Shown: positions 32,380 through 42,316, counted from the stretch's first letter. The stretch is DNA of 64,000 nucleotides from Sphingobacteriales bacterium (GCA_016192105.1 JACPUV010000053.1:124001-188000); one strand, 5' to 3'. The notes: generated by a model not told the origin, from the letters alone. Translations and numbers: made by a program.

Positions 32380-33617
32380 ATCAATTCGCCGTTTATCATT
32401 ACTTTATCAACATGGTTACTGCCGAACGCATAAAACAGGTAAGCCAGTGAAGGAACCGGTTTGGTAAAGATCAGGTCGGCCTTTTTCCCGATGCGGATAC
32501 TTCCGGTTTCATTTTGTAATTCCATGGCACAGGCACCGTTTAGTGTACCCGCATTGATCACTTCTTCCGGGAGCATCTTCATTTGAATACAGCTCATGGC
32601 GGCGGCCAGGTTCATGTTTCCTGAAGGCGATGAACCCGGGTTGTAATCAGTGGCCAGGGCAATGGCGCAGCCCGCGTCAATTAATGACCGGGCAGGTTGA
32701 AAAGGCATCCGCAGGAAGAAAGCGGCTGTGGGCAGCAGGGTTCCGATTGTGGAGGAACCGGCGAGTAAGCGAATGGCTTCCTCATCCATCGTTTCGAGAT
32801 GATCCACACTGAGGGCGCCCAGTTTCACACCGGTCTGTGTACCGCCGGAAAGATTCAGCTGGTTGGCATGGATTTTCGGTTTTAACCCCAGTTTCATTCC
32901 AGCCCGGCAAATGGTTTCCGTCTCTTCCGGGGAGAAAAAGCCGGTTTCGCAAAAAACATCTATATAATCGGCTAATTTTTCAGCGGCGATCACCGGAAGC
33001 ATTTCCCCGATGATCAGGTTTATATACCCTTCATGGTTATCCCGGAATTCCGGCGGGTATGTATGCGCACCGAGGAATGTGGCTTTTATGGAAAGCGAAG
33101 ATTTTTCTTTCAGCTTCTTAATAACGCGGAGCATCTTCAGTTCTCCTTCTACCGTTAGCCCGTAACCGCTTTTGATCTCAATGGACCCTGTACCGGTGCG
33201 ACTGACTTCCTCCAGTCTTTTCCAGGTGGCATTGAATAGCTGGTTTTCCGTAGCCGCATTCAGTTTCGCCGCCGAGTTAAGGATCCCTCCTCCCCTCGCG
33301 GCAATCTCCGCATAACTGAGTCCCCGGATCTTATCAATGAATTCCTCTTCCCGGCTGGCGGCAAATACCAGGTGGGTATGGCTGTCGCACCAGGCCGGTA
33401 AAACCAGCTGGTTACCGGCGTCAATAATTGTCCTGAATTTTTTTTTGGGATGCAGGATATCTTCCATTCTGCCCAGGCCGGTAATGATGCCATCCTCCAC
33501 AATGAGATACGCATTTTCAATGGAGGGCAGTACAGCCAGTTCTTTACCCCGCAGGCATTTATTTTCTTCGCGGGTGTTTACCAGTGATTTGATATTGCTG
33601 ATCAGCAGGGTGGCCAT
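32376..33617 (-). CDS. hutI: Imidazolonepropionase
   Basis: 413 residues, an amidohydrolase with the family metal motifs: DSHTHLVFAASREEEF (HxH), HANQLN, VDHLETM and ATDYNPGSSPS. YAEIAARGGGILNSA is also typical. It opens the imidazolone ring to give N-formimino-L-glutamate, the substrate of hutG and ftcD encoded 4-7 kb away on the same strand. hutH and hutU are not in the window. A weak TAATTTAG element precedes the start. Confidence 0.96.
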   Translation of the reverse strand: MATLLISNIKSLVNTREENKCLRGKELAVLPSIENAYLIVEDGIITGLGRMEDILHPKKKFRTIIDAGNQLVLPAWCDSHTHLVFAASREEEFIDKIRGLSYAEIAARGGGILNSAAKLNAATENQLFNATWKRLEEVSRTGTGSIEIKSGYGLTVEGELKMLRVIKKLKEKSSLSIKATFLGAHTYPPEFRDNHEGYINLIIGEMLPVIAAEKLADYIDVFCETGFFSPEETETICRAGMKLGLKPKIHANQLNLSGGTQTGVKLGALSVDHLETMDEEAIRLLAGSSTIGTLLPTAAFFLRMPFQPARSLIDAGCAIALATDYNPGSSPSGNMNLAAAMSCIQMKMLPEEVINAGTLNGACAMELQNETGSIRIGKKADLIFTKPVPSLAYLFYAFGSNHVDKVMINGELI

Positions 33618-33657
33618 CGGCCACTAAATTACTCGGAAAAAATCAAGTCAGCAGAAG

Positions 33658-33686
33658 AAAAAAGGCCTGCGACAATGCCGCAGGCC
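33658..33686 (-). terminator. Terminator after the lipoprotein gene
   Basis: Minus strand GGCCTGCG, seven bases, CGCAGGCC, then six T. It lies 24 bases after the stop at 33711. Confidence 0.85.
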
Positions 33687-33710
33687 CTTTGAATCATTTA
33701 ACTGCTTTTA

Positions 33711-34649
33711 TCAGTAAGGCAATAGGGCGGTATGGGTATTCCCCGCCGGACCGGTCCATACGATTTTCATGTAATAATGTCCGGCACCGGGACAAGCAGT
33801 GGGGGCGCCATTTGCATCCAGTCCGAAAGTGGCTGAGGCACTATAAGCATCCGTTGTATGCACCACTTTGCCGTTACCCACCCGTAAGGCACAATCCGAT
33901 TTCAGTACGACCGGTTCGGCGATAGCTGTCACAAACGGGCGGCCAAAACGGTTGGTCCCCCATTCGGCAATGCCCGTGATAGTTCCATCGGTATGCATAC
34001 CGGTGATCGTGATGGTCACCCCGCCATTGCTATAGGTAAACACCCGCTGGCGGGCCACCTGCCAGGTACGTTGTGAACCATTGTCAAACGTAACCGACAT
34101 ATTGCTGCTGGTGATCGTATGGGTAATGGAATTCAGGGTAGGAAGGTTGAACAGCAGCCCGCCGCTTACATTGGTAAAGGTCTGCGTACCATTGATGGTG
34201 ATGCTTTTGTTATCACTTACGCGGGTTACTTTAAAATTCTGGTAGCTTACACTCAGGGCCGCGCCGGCATCTTTCCAGTGTACACCCTGTGCCATGGAAA
34301 GAACGATTACACCGGTACGGGTACGATCACCCAGGCAATTGGTACCATCATACGTAATTGTAATCGTGCGGGGGTTACTGAACGTGTCAACATCGATCGC
34401 CGCGTCACAGATAATCGACTGCATATCGCCGGGTTTACCGGTAAAGCCGGCCGTGGATTCGAGTACAATATTGGCATCATTGGCCACTGCATCCACTTCG
34501 GCTGAAAAACGGGACTGGTCATCGGAGTGGGTGGAAGTTTCTGCCGTAAAATCCTGCGTACCGGAAGTACTGCCTTCTTTTTTGCAGGAGGTAAAAATAA
34601 ATGTAATGGACAGGATGGCGGCAGCAAAGGATAAGAGCCTGGGTTTCAT
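33711..34649 (-). CDS. Hypothetical lipoprotein
   Basis: 312 residues with a lipoprotein signal (MKPRLLSFAAAILSITFIFTSC, lipobox FTSC) and a KKEGSTSG start to the mature chain, common in Bacteroidota. The body is beta-rich with FSNPRTITITYDGTNCLGDRTRTGVIVLSM and GGVTITITGMHTDGTITGIAEWG. No named domain is recognised. It has its own terminator. Probably an envelope-anchored protein of unknown role. Confidence 0.7.
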   Translation of the reverse strand: MKPRLLSFAAAILSITFIFTSCKKEGSTSGTQDFTAETSTHSDDQSRFSAEVDAVANDANIVLESTAGFTGKPGDMQSIICDAAIDVDTFSNPRTITITYDGTNCLGDRTRTGVIVLSMAQGVHWKDAGAALSVSYQNFKVTRVSDNKSITINGTQTFTNVSGGLLFNLPTLNSITHTITSSNMSVTFDNGSQRTWQVARQRVFTYSNGGVTITITGMHTDGTITGIAEWGTNRFGRPFVTAIAEPVVLKSDCALRVGNGKVVHTTDAYSASATFGLDANGAPTACPGAGHYYMKIVWTGPAGNTHTALLPY

Positions 34650-34827
34650 AAAAGGGGTTTAAGTTTATTAAAAGTCAGTTAACAGGCAATAGACGGATGC
34701 GATGGCCTGTTGGTTTAACAAGAACCTGATTATTTTTTTAAATAGAGAGAATCGTACACTAAAACGGGGAGAAGCTGATCTTAGTACGATAAGTGGAAGG
34801 AAAAATTACGGTAGCTGCGGTGAAAGT

Positions 34828-35358
34828 TTACGATTGGGCATCCAGGTGTTTCATCATCAGCCAGTCCTGCTGGATATCAGTGCCCAGCCGGAAATCATGG
34901 ACCCCGAATTTTTCAAATCCCCAACGCTGGTAAAAAGCAATGGCGCGTTCATTCTTTTCCCAAACACCAAGCCAGATAATCTCCCGGTTCAGTGAAATGG
35001 CTGTGTCAAGGCAGGCCTGCATCAGGCTACTCCCGATGCCTTTGCCGATCATGGATTTGATGGAATAGATCCGGGCAATTTCAATAGAAGTCCTTCCCTT
35101 AAACCCCGGATGCAGGTCACCCGGACGGATCAGGGCATAACCGGCCGGTTCTTCATTAAAATAAGCCAGTAAGAAAATATGGCCAGGTTCGCGTGTTTCT
35201 TTCATCAGCGTTTCCCGGGTAAATTGGCTGTTCATAAAAATATCCATATCGGCTGCCGTATTTGAAGCCGCAAAGGTTTCATAAAAAGTTGTGCGGCTCA
35301 TGTCTGCAATCAGGGCGGCATCTTCCGCAGTGGCAAGCCGGATTTTCAGCATTTTCAT
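34828..35358 (-). CDS. GNAT-family N-acetyltransferase
   Basis: About 176 residues from ATG 35358 (MKMLKIRLATAEDA); the open frame extends further upstream but lacks family sequence there. IEIARIYSIKSMIGKGIGSSLMQACLDTA is the acetyl-CoA binding region, with the Q/RxxGxG/A-like IGKGIGSS loop, followed by IIWLGVWEKNERAIAFYQRWGFEK. It transfers an acetyl group to an amine; the acceptor is unknown. It lies about 100 bases downstream of the thiolase gene. Confidence 0.85.
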   Translation of the reverse strand: MKMLKIRLATAEDAALIADMSRTTFYETFAASNTAADMDIFMNSQFTRETLMKETREPGHIFLLAYFNEEPAGYALIRPGDLHPGFKGRTSIEIARIYSIKSMIGKGIGSSLMQACLDTAISLNREIIWLGVWEKNERAIAFYQRWGFEKFGVHDFRLGTDIQQDWLMMKHLDAQS

Positions 35359-35458
35359 GACTATAATTAAATGAACAGCCTGGATATTTTTTCCTGCCTT
35401 ACAGCTACTTTCTTTCCCTGTTCCAACGCGACCTTTTGCTATTTTTCCGGCGAAACAA

Positions 35459-36637
35459 TTAACAGTTTTCAATCACCATCGCACTGGCCCCTCCTCCCCC
35501 GTTACAGATTCCGGCGGCGCCATATTTCGCTTTATTCGCTTTCAGTACATGTAACAGGGTGACGATGATCCGTGCCCCGCTGCAACCCAGTGGATGTCCC
35601 AGCGAAACAGCACCTCCATGCACATTTACCGTGGCAGGGTCGAGTTTCATCCGGCGGCTGTTTTCTATTCCCACCACGGCAAAGGCCTCATTCAGTTCCC
35701 AGAAAGAAATATCTTCCATTTTTAATCCCGCTTTAGCTACCGCTTTCGGCACAGCCAGGGAAGGAGTGGTCGTAAACCATTCGGGGGCCTGTTCTGCGTC
35801 GGCAAATCCTTTTATCTTACCGATGACGGTCAACCCGAGTTCTTTTGCCTTATCCGCACTCATCAGCACCAGGGCCGCAGCACCGTCATTCATCGTGGAC
35901 GCATTGGCAGCGGTTACGGATCCCTCTTTCAGGAAGGCCGGGCTGAGACCGGGAATCTTATCAAATTTTACATTATAAGGTTCTTCGTCTTTCGCAAAAA
36001 TCAAGGGGTCGCCTTTTCGCTGGGGAATTTCCACCGGCACAATTTCATGGGCGAACAACCCTTTTTCCCAGGCAGCCTGTGAGCGTTTATAACTTTCTAT
36101 CGCAAAAGCATCCTGTTCTTCCCGGGTTATACCGCATTCTTTTGCACAAAGCTCAGCAGCAAACCCCATCGCTTTGCCATCATACACATCGGTAAGCCCG
36201 TCTTTGGCAAGACCATCCACCAGGGTTACGTTCCCGTATTTATTGCCCCAGCGTATGTTTTCACTGTAGAACGGTACATTGCTCATGCTTTCCATTCCGC
36301 CGGCCACTACGATATCGGCATCCCCCAGGGCAATGCTCTGGGCTGCGAGGGCAATGGCTTTCATGCCACTGGCACAGACTTTATTAATGGTGGTACAATT
36401 CACTTCATTTGGGAGACCGGCGAATTTTGCTGCCTGCCGGGCAGGGGCCTGTCCCAGGTTGGCCTGGATCACACACCCCATCAGCACATCATTCACCTGT
36501 CCCGGTTGCAAACCTGCTTTCTGCAGGGCTCCTTTGATCGCGGCAGCACCGAGTTGAGTGGCGCTAAGTGATTTCAGGCTTCCACCAAAACTACCCAGCG
36601 GGGTGCGGACAGCGGATAGGATAACGACTTCTTTCAT
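35459..36637 (-). CDS. Acetyl-CoA C-acetyltransferase (thiolase)
   Basis: 392 residues, standard thiolase length. The acyl-accepting Cys is in NKVCASGMKA (about residue 88). The other catalytic residues lie in HGGAVSLGHPLGCSGAR (His) and GICNGGGGASAMVIE (Cys). MESMSNVPF and the RTPLGSFGG opening are typical. It condenses or cleaves acetoacetyl-CoA. With the HMG-CoA lyase at 62.6 kb it could take part in ketogenic or branched-chain amino-acid metabolism, though they are far apart. Confidence 0.95.
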   Translation of the reverse strand: MKEVVILSAVRTPLGSFGGSLKSLSATQLGAAAIKGALQKAGLQPGQVNDVLMGCVIQANLGQAPARQAAKFAGLPNEVNCTTINKVCASGMKAIALAAQSIALGDADIVVAGGMESMSNVPFYSENIRWGNKYGNVTLVDGLAKDGLTDVYDGKAMGFAAELCAKECGITREEQDAFAIESYKRSQAAWEKGLFAHEIVPVEIPQRKGDPLIFAKDEEPYNVKFDKIPGLSPAFLKEGSVTAANASTMNDGAAALVLMSADKAKELGLTVIGKIKGFADAEQAPEWFTTTPSLAVPKAVAKAGLKMEDISFWELNEAFAVVGIENSRRMKLDPATVNVHGGAVSLGHPLGCSGARIIVTLLHVLKANKAKYGAAGICNGGGGASAMVIENC

Positions 36638-36691
36638 ACAGCGTTGAATTTTTGCGAAGATAACGATTGTTAGTATGAAATGCCGGACCGT

Positions 36692-37417
36692 TTATCCCGG
36701 TTTTTTCAGGACCGGTTTTCTGAATTCCTTCAGTTTATCACTGATATAGATCAGTATTTCCGGGGAGGAAGTATGCCGGCAAAAATCATAAGTGGGACGA
36801 TACCAGTACATGAAAAGACGGAGCGAATCTCCTTCCAGCCGCGTGACCCGCTTGACCAGTTCGGCAGAAAAAATGCGGTCAATATAATCGTCTCTTTCGG
36901 CCCGCTCCAGCCGCTTCCGGAGTTCCCTTCGCTGCCTGGATGTGCGGGAAAAATGACTGAGGGGGCTAAGGACGATCCCGAACCCGCCGGCTGGTGTATT
37001 CCGCCCGGTGAGGCCCGGTTCTTTGTGATCCAGGAGATGACTGTAATAGGCCCGCCGGTTCAGCGAATCGGTCCGGTAATCCGTAGCCACTACGGTTATC
37101 CCTTTTAACAACAGGGATCTTACATGCAGGGTCATGTCCATACGGGTATAAAACATATAATTTTCGACCGGGAGGGTATCGGTTTCGTACCCGCTGATAG
37201 TGAAAACCAGTTTGTCATCTTCCCGTGCCGGAATGCTGTAGTTCCCGTTTTTATCTGTCAGCACAAAAGATTTACCGGTACTGTTCATTACGGTTACTCC
37301 GGCCAGTACCGAATCGGTGGAAGCGTCATATACGGTTCCCTTTATGGTTGTTTGAGAAAAAGCGGGGGATGTAAAAAACAAAAAAAGCAGGATAAGCGAT
37401 GCGTTCGTCCGGGGCAT
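36692..37417 (-). CDS. Secreted carboxypeptidase-like regulatory domain protein
   Basis: 241 residues with a signal peptide (MPRTNASLILLFLFFTSPAFSQ). The N-terminal part is a CarboxypepD_reg-like beta-sandwich (TTIKGTVYDASTDSVLAGVT, NGNYSIPAREDDKLVFTISGYETDT), the domain usually found at the front of TonB receptors but here alone. The C-terminal part is charged and helical (SRQRRELRKRLERAERDDYIDRIF) and unrecognised. Such stand-alone proteins are frequent in Bacteroidota; role unknown. Confidence 0.75.
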   Translation of the reverse strand: MPRTNASLILLFLFFTSPAFSQTTIKGTVYDASTDSVLAGVTVMNSTGKSFVLTDKNGNYSIPAREDDKLVFTISGYETDTLPVENYMFYTRMDMTLHVRSLLLKGITVVATDYRTDSLNRRAYYSHLLDHKEPGLTGRNTPAGGFGIVLSPLSHFSRTSRQRRELRKRLERAERDDYIDRIFSAELVKRVTRLEGDSLRLFMYWYRPTYDFCRHTSSPEILIYISDKLKEFRKPVLKKPG

Positions 37418-37488
37418 CTATAAAAGTAATCCGCCACACCTGCTTCCTCTTTTTTGGAGGAGCAATTTTTTGTTAAACTCCGCGGGGC

Positions 37489-39372
37489 TTACCAGCCAAT
37501 ACCGTAATCTTCCCCATGATTGCTGCTGCCACCCCAGAAACTACCATGTTTCCAGTCGAAGTAAATAGCATTGATCGGTCCGCTGGTACGGTCATCAAAA
37601 CTGAGGGTATAGCCCATTTGCTTTAATTCATTCCGGACTTTTTCGGGAGTTCCGTCCTGCAGTAAAATATACCCGGGCTTTGGTTTCCGGTCATCCGCTT
37701 TAGCACCTCCGAGTGAAAGCCATAACTGGTTTGTATTGATATTGGCGGCTTCTGTGGCCTGCTGTACATTCATACCGAATTCCGTCATATTGAGAAAGAA
37801 CTGCAGGAGGTTCTGATCCTGGGTATCACCTCCCTGCACGGCAAAGGACAAATAAGGCCTTCCGTCTTTCAGGGCCATTGTGGGGGTCAGGGTAACGCGG
37901 GGGCGCTTACCCGGCGCTACTACATTAAAAGGATTCAGTGCGGAATCCAGTACAAAACTCTGCATCCGCTGGCTCATACCCACCCCGGTAGTACCCGCGA
38001 TGCAGGCCGGCAGCCATCCGCCACTTGGTGTGATGGAGACCACCCACCCTTCTTTATCAGCGGCTTCCACACTGGTGGTGCCTCTCCACAAACGGTCCAT
38101 ATATTCCGGATCCACAGCAGCCGTACCCTGGTTATCATGGGCCGGCATAAAATTTCGTTTACTGCTATCCGGTATAAATCCCCGTTGTTTCAGGAGTTCC
38201 AGCCAGGGATTGGTTTTCCCCTCAAATGGATATGGATCACCCGGCCCGATCAGCGGATCATTACGTTCAGGGTTGATCAGGGCCGCCCGCTGTTTCGCGT
38301 ATTCTTTGCTTAATAAGCCCCTGATCGGTTCGGCCGGCGGGAAATATGGATCGCCATAATAGAAATCCCGGTCCGCGAATGAGAGGCTCATCGCCTGGTA
38401 AAGGGTATGGATATAACGGCTGCTGTTGTAGCCCATTGCTTTCAGGTCTGTATTCTCCAGGATATTCAGCGCCTGCAGCAGCACGGGGCCCTGTGTCCAT
38501 TGCTGTAATTTATATACATCAATGCCCTTATAATTCACTGTCAGGGGTTCTTCCTCAAGTGGTTTCCAGCGGGCCAGGTCCTGCAGCGTAATGAGTCCGC
38601 CCTGTTCCTGGCAGCCCCTGACAAATTCCCGGGCAATATCTCCTTTGTAAAACCGGTCGTAAGCGGCCATGATCGCTTCCTTCCGGCTTTTCTTTTTCTT
38701 TAATGCCGCCTGTTCAGCCTCCACCATTTTGCCGAGGGTTTGCAGGAGGTCCTTTTGTACAAAGATCTCTCCCGCCTCCGGCGCTTCTCTTGTTTCACCG
38801 GGGTGGGTCAGGAATATTTTTTTACTGTACGGCCATTCTTTGATCCGCTTCTTCCCTCTTTCCATGCTATTGGCCGTTTGCGCTTCGATCGGGTAACCGG
38901 CAGCCAGTTGCATGGCCGGTGCCAGTACCTCCTTTAAACTTAAGGTACCGTATTCAGCCAGCATATAACAGAGTCCGCCGGGGGTTCCGGGTGTGGTAGC
39001 GGCCAGTGGTCCGAATTCCGGGGGAAAATAATAGCCCTTGCTTTTAAAAAATTCAGGGGTGGCGCCGCTGGGAGCCACTCCCATGGCGTTTATACCAATT
39101 ACTTTTTTTGTTTTGGGATTATACAGCAATACCTGCGTTTCACCGCCCCAGCTCAGTACATCCCACATGGTACAGGTGGCCGCCAGCATGGCGCAGGCTG
39201 CATCCACGGCGTTCCCGCCTTTCTGAAAGGTGATGGCTCCAGCCGTTGCGGCCAGGGGTTTCCCGGTAATGGCCATCCAGTTTTTTCCGTGTAAAACCGG
39301 TTTCTGAGTTTGCTGGGCATTCAGCCTGCCAACTGCTAAAAGCAGCAGGATGAAAAATAAATACCTGAACAT
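37489..39372 (-). CDS. Gamma-glutamyltransferase family protein
   Basis: 627 residues with a signal peptide (MFRYLFFILLLLAVGRLNAQ), so exported. The autoprocessing and nucleophile region is RGTTSVEAADKEGWVVSITPSGG; the second Thr should become the N-terminal nucleophile of the small subunit. The N-terminal part has AATAGAITFQKGGNAVDAACAML and LYQAMSLSFADRDFYYGDP, and the C-terminal part PRVTLTPTMALKDGRPYLSFAVQGGDTQDQ. The family cleaves gamma-glutamyl bonds (glutathione) or related amides; the exact substrate is uncertain because the canonical GGGMSG-like loop is not clear. It is probably periplasmic. Confidence 0.88.
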   Translation of the reverse strand: MFRYLFFILLLLAVGRLNAQQTQKPVLHGKNWMAITGKPLAATAGAITFQKGGNAVDAACAMLAATCTMWDVLSWGGETQVLLYNPKTKKVIGINAMGVAPSGATPEFFKSKGYYFPPEFGPLAATTPGTPGGLCYMLAEYGTLSLKEVLAPAMQLAAGYPIEAQTANSMERGKKRIKEWPYSKKIFLTHPGETREAPEAGEIFVQKDLLQTLGKMVEAEQAALKKKKSRKEAIMAAYDRFYKGDIAREFVRGCQEQGGLITLQDLARWKPLEEEPLTVNYKGIDVYKLQQWTQGPVLLQALNILENTDLKAMGYNSSRYIHTLYQAMSLSFADRDFYYGDPYFPPAEPIRGLLSKEYAKQRAALINPERNDPLIGPGDPYPFEGKTNPWLELLKQRGFIPDSSKRNFMPAHDNQGTAAVDPEYMDRLWRGTTSVEAADKEGWVVSITPSGGWLPACIAGTTGVGMSQRMQSFVLDSALNPFNVVAPGKRPRVTLTPTMALKDGRPYLSFAVQGGDTQDQNLLQFFLNMTEFGMNVQQATEAANINTNQLWLSLGGAKADDRKPKPGYILLQDGTPEKVRNELKQMGYTLSFDDRTSGPINAIYFDWKHGSFWGGSSNHGEDYGIGW

Positions 39373-39523
39373 AATCGTCCGTTTTTGATTTCTTCTTTAA
39401 AGGTAAGCGGAACGGTGGTTATCCTGCGCAGCTGTTTGAAATCAGGGTTTTCGGTTTTTTTCCTATGATTTTTATCAATCCCCTTTCCCGGAACGGCAGG
39501 ATTGTTTAACTTCAAAATAAAAA

Positions 39524-39772
39524 ATGGCCAGATCACATCATCGTAAGAAACACCGGGAACATGTACGGCAGTTCAGTCATACACACAACACGGCCACCCC
39601 GCAGAGCCGCAACGGTAAAGCCGTCAATATTGTCATGATTGTCGGAGCTTTGGCCGGCTTTGCCATCGGGTATTTTGCTTCTGAAGGGGAATTGATCTGG
39701 ATGACCCTGGGTCTGCTGGCGGGCGCTGCCGGTGGTTATTTCGTAGGAAAAAAAATAGACGAGGGCAAGTAG
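39524..39772 (+). CDS. Small membrane protein with glycine-rich helices
   Basis: 82 residues. A His/Arg-rich N-terminus (MARSHHRKKHREHVRQFSHTH) precedes two hydrophobic helices with glycine spacing (VNIVMIVGALAGFAIGYFA and WMTLGLLAGAAGGYFVGKKI). The Gly pattern resembles glycine-zipper membrane segments. The function is unknown. It is divergent from the gamma-glutamyltransferase gene and 93 bases before the RRM gene, which has its own -7 box. Confidence 0.65.
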   Translation: MARSHHRKKHREHVRQFSHTHNTATPQSRNGKAVNIVMIVGALAGFAIGYFASEGELIWMTLGLLAGAAGGYFVGKKIDEGK

Positions 39773-39842
39773 TCTCCCGTTCTTTGCCCCGGATCAAAAT
39801 AATTTGTGGAAATAAGGTTCAATTTTACAGGTATAACTTACT

Positions 39843-39850
39843 TACATTTG
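39843..39850 (+). promoter_or_regulatory. -7 element before the RRM gene
   Basis: TACATTTG, an exact TAnnTTTG match, 15 bases before ATG 39866. This also supports the later ATG as the true start. Confidence 0.5.
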
Positions 39851-39865
39851 CTTAAATTTTATAAG

Positions 39866-40216
39866 ATGAAGCTTTTTGTTGCGGGCTTACCGTATGATAT
39901 GGATGATGCAGAACTGGAGGAGTTTTTTGAGAAATTCGGAACAGTTACCTCCGTTAAAGTGGCGATGGACCGGGAAACCGGCAAAAGCAAAGGATTCGCA
40001 TTTGTGGAAATGCCCAATAGTACCGAGGCTAAGGAAGCAATTGAAGGACTGAACGACCTTCCTATCGGAAGAAAGGTATTGGTGGTAAAAGAAGCTGAAG
40101 ATAAACAAGGCGGCGGTGGAGGTTTCCGCCCGAACCGTGACCGCGGTGGCAGTGGCGGCGGCGGTGGATATAACCGCTATGGCAACAACAGCAGGCCTCC
40201 CCGTGACAGGTATTAG
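39866..40216 (+). CDS. RRM-type RNA-binding protein with glycine-rich tail
   Basis: 116 residues from ATG 39866. One RNA recognition motif: RNP2 is LFVAGLPY (residues 3-10) and RNP1 is KGFAFVEM (about 50-57), with a central EFFEKFGTVTSVKVAMDRETGKS. The C-terminus is Gly/Arg/Asn-rich (RPNRDRGGSGGGGGYNRYGN). This is the Rbp-type single-RRM protein found in Bacteroidota and cyanobacteria, where it affects many transcripts. An upstream ATG at 39806 is unlikely, since it would precede the -7 box. A clear terminator follows. Confidence 0.92.
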   Translation: MKLFVAGLPYDMDDAELEEFFEKFGTVTSVKVAMDRETGKSKGFAFVEMPNSTEAKEAIEGLNDLPIGRKVLVVKEAEDKQGGGGGFRPNRDRGGSGGGGGYNRYGNNSRPPRDRY

Positions 40217-40239
40217 CCAAACCAATTGCTTATACAATA

Positions 40240-40263
40240 GCCCGGTTTACACCGGGTTTTTTT
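40240..40263 (+). terminator. Terminator after the RRM gene
   Basis: CCCGGT, TTAC, ACCGGG followed by seven T, 24 bases after the stop. Confidence 0.88.
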
Positions 40264-40336
40264 ATTGGTCTTTTGCCCGCTTCCTCCGGAAAGCGGATGT
40301 GGTTTCACGGTCCTGTAATATTCTTCACCGGCCAGG

Positions 40337-42316
40337 CTATAACTGGTATAATACGGAACAACTGTAGGGCGCTAAAGGGAGTTCCGTTTTCACTTCACCG
40401 GTTGTTCCCGGCCGGACGGTACTGTTATCCTGTATAAAAATTTTCCATTGACCTTCCGGCGGAAAGGTGGCAGTTTTTCCCGACCCGTTGAAGCAAACCA
40501 GGATTTTCGCCCATTGATCACCGGCGGCTTTCCCGTTGATTTCATATACAACCAATCCATCCGGCAACCCATCGTAGAACCGGATATTTTTTTGAATACT
40601 TTCTGCCGTTTGAAGACGCAGGGCCGGGTGATCTTTGCGCAAGCTGACAAGTGCCTTTATATAAGAAAACACCCCGGCATTCGTTGTTTTCAAATCCCAG
40701 TTGATCGCGTTGATACTATCCGGCGAGTCATAGGAATTCTCCACGCCGTTCTTACTGCGCAGGAACTCTGTTCCGGCATACAGGAAGGAAATGCCCTGTG
40801 AAGTAAGTACAACCGAAAGAGCCAGCTTCTGCATATTCCGCCTTTCTTCCTCCGTTGCATCTTTTGCGGCTATCCCCAGTTTGTCCCATAAGACATGGTT
40901 GTCGTGGCATTCACAATAGGACACAGTTTGCGCGGGAGATAAAGCCCAGGGAGCTTTGGAATAGTTGACCTTGCTGTAATCAACCTGCGGATGAGGACAG
41001 GCGGCGGTGATTCCGAACCGGATACTTGCTTCCATCCCGGGTTTCCCGCTGGCAAATCCTTTATCAGCATGCTCAAACACACTTCCCTTGATCCCGTCCC
41101 GGATATCATCGCTGAATACCGCGATGCGATCCAGTTTGGTCACATTGGCTTTTAAGGCTCTCAGTGAATCCGGTAAAGGGGAAGCCCCTGCTGTCCAGCC
41201 CTCCCCGTATAAAAGTATTCCGGGTTTTATTTTATGCAGTTCACGGGAAATGAGATTCATGGTTTCGATATCATGCACCCCCATCAGGTCCAGCCTGAAA
41301 CCATCGATATGGTATTCCTGTACCCAGTAGAGCATGGATTCCAGCATGAATTTCCGGAACATGGGTCTTTCACTGGCTGTCTCATTGCCACAGCCGGTGG
41401 CATTCGAGAATTTTCCTTTTTTGTCTGAACGATAATAATAACCCGGTACCAACTGGTTGAAATTTGATTTTTCCGACAGGGCGGTATGGTTGTACACCAC
41501 GTCCATAATGACTCCCACCCCGCTGGTATGAAAGGCCTGTACCAGTTGCTTGAATTCCCTGATCCGGGCGGCTCCTTCATACGGGTTTGTTGAATACGAT
41601 CCTTCCGGTACATTGTAATTGAGCGGATCATACCCCCAGTTGAATTTTGCATCCGGATTGGATTCATCCACCGAATTATAATCGAAGGATGGCAGCAGGT
41701 GTACATGCGTTACCCCCAGTTCTTTGATATGATCCAGCCCGGTGGCAAGCCCCGCTTCGTTCCGGGTACCGGTTTCAGTAAGCCCCAGGAATTTCCCTTT
41801 GTGCCGTATCCCCGAACCAGGGGAAATACTGGCATCCCTGACATGGAGTTCATAAATGATCGCATCCACCGGGTTTTTCAGAACAGGGCTCCGGTCTTTT
41901 TCCCACCCGGAGGGATTGGTTTCTTTCAGGTCCACCACGGCCCCTCTTCTGCCATTCACGCCGACGGCTTTTACATAAGGGTCGGTGACCTCGTCCGACC
42001 ACTGGTCTTTTATTTTTACCCGGAAATTGTAGAATTTATTTTTCTGATCGGTATAAACCGTGATCATCCAGACCCCGTTTCTTTGTTTCACCATCGGGTA
42101 AGAGCCGGCGGGAAAATTACCGGCCCCGTTATGGTATAATTTAAGTTCCGCCGCCGCCGCGGTGGGGGCCCATATCTTAAAGATCGTACGCTGCGGTGAA
42201 TAGGTGATACCCAGGTCCTTCCCTGTATAAACGGGGTATTTGGCAAAATCAGCAGGCTGGGTCCTGGCGGAAAACAAATGGGTGATAAAGGGGAGCAGCA
42301 TAAGAAATCGCTTCAT
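40337..42316 (-). CDS. Type I pullulanase (GH13)
   Basis: 659 residues from ATG 42316 (MKRFLMLLPFITHLFSARTQ, a signal peptide); an ATG further up lacks family sequence. An N-terminal CBM48-like domain (TIFKIWAPTAAAAELKLYHNG) precedes the GH13 barrel: MDVVYNHTALS, YHIDGFRLDLMGVHDIETMN with the nucleophile Asp, LLYGEGWTAGASPL with the acid Glu, and CECHDNHVLWDKL. The YNVPEGSYSTNPYEG motif is specific to type I pullulanases, which cut alpha-1,6 bonds in pullulan and branched glucans. It probably acts outside the cytoplasm ahead of the malQ product. Confidence 0.93.
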   Translation of the reverse strand: MKRFLMLLPFITHLFSARTQPADFAKYPVYTGKDLGITYSPQRTIFKIWAPTAAAAELKLYHNGAGNFPAGSYPMVKQRNGVWMITVYTDQKNKFYNFRVKIKDQWSDEVTDPYVKAVGVNGRRGAVVDLKETNPSGWEKDRSPVLKNPVDAIIYELHVRDASISPGSGIRHKGKFLGLTETGTRNEAGLATGLDHIKELGVTHVHLLPSFDYNSVDESNPDAKFNWGYDPLNYNVPEGSYSTNPYEGAARIREFKQLVQAFHTSGVGVIMDVVYNHTALSEKSNFNQLVPGYYYRSDKKGKFSNATGCGNETASERPMFRKFMLESMLYWVQEYHIDGFRLDLMGVHDIETMNLISRELHKIKPGILLYGEGWTAGASPLPDSLRALKANVTKLDRIAVFSDDIRDGIKGSVFEHADKGFASGKPGMEASIRFGITAACPHPQVDYSKVNYSKAPWALSPAQTVSYCECHDNHVLWDKLGIAAKDATEEERRNMQKLALSVVLTSQGISFLYAGTEFLRSKNGVENSYDSPDSINAINWDLKTTNAGVFSYIKALVSLRKDHPALRLQTAESIQKNIRFYDGLPDGLVVYEINGKAAGDQWAKILVCFNGSGKTATFPPEGQWKIFIQDNSTVRPGTTGEVKTELPLAPYSCSVLYQL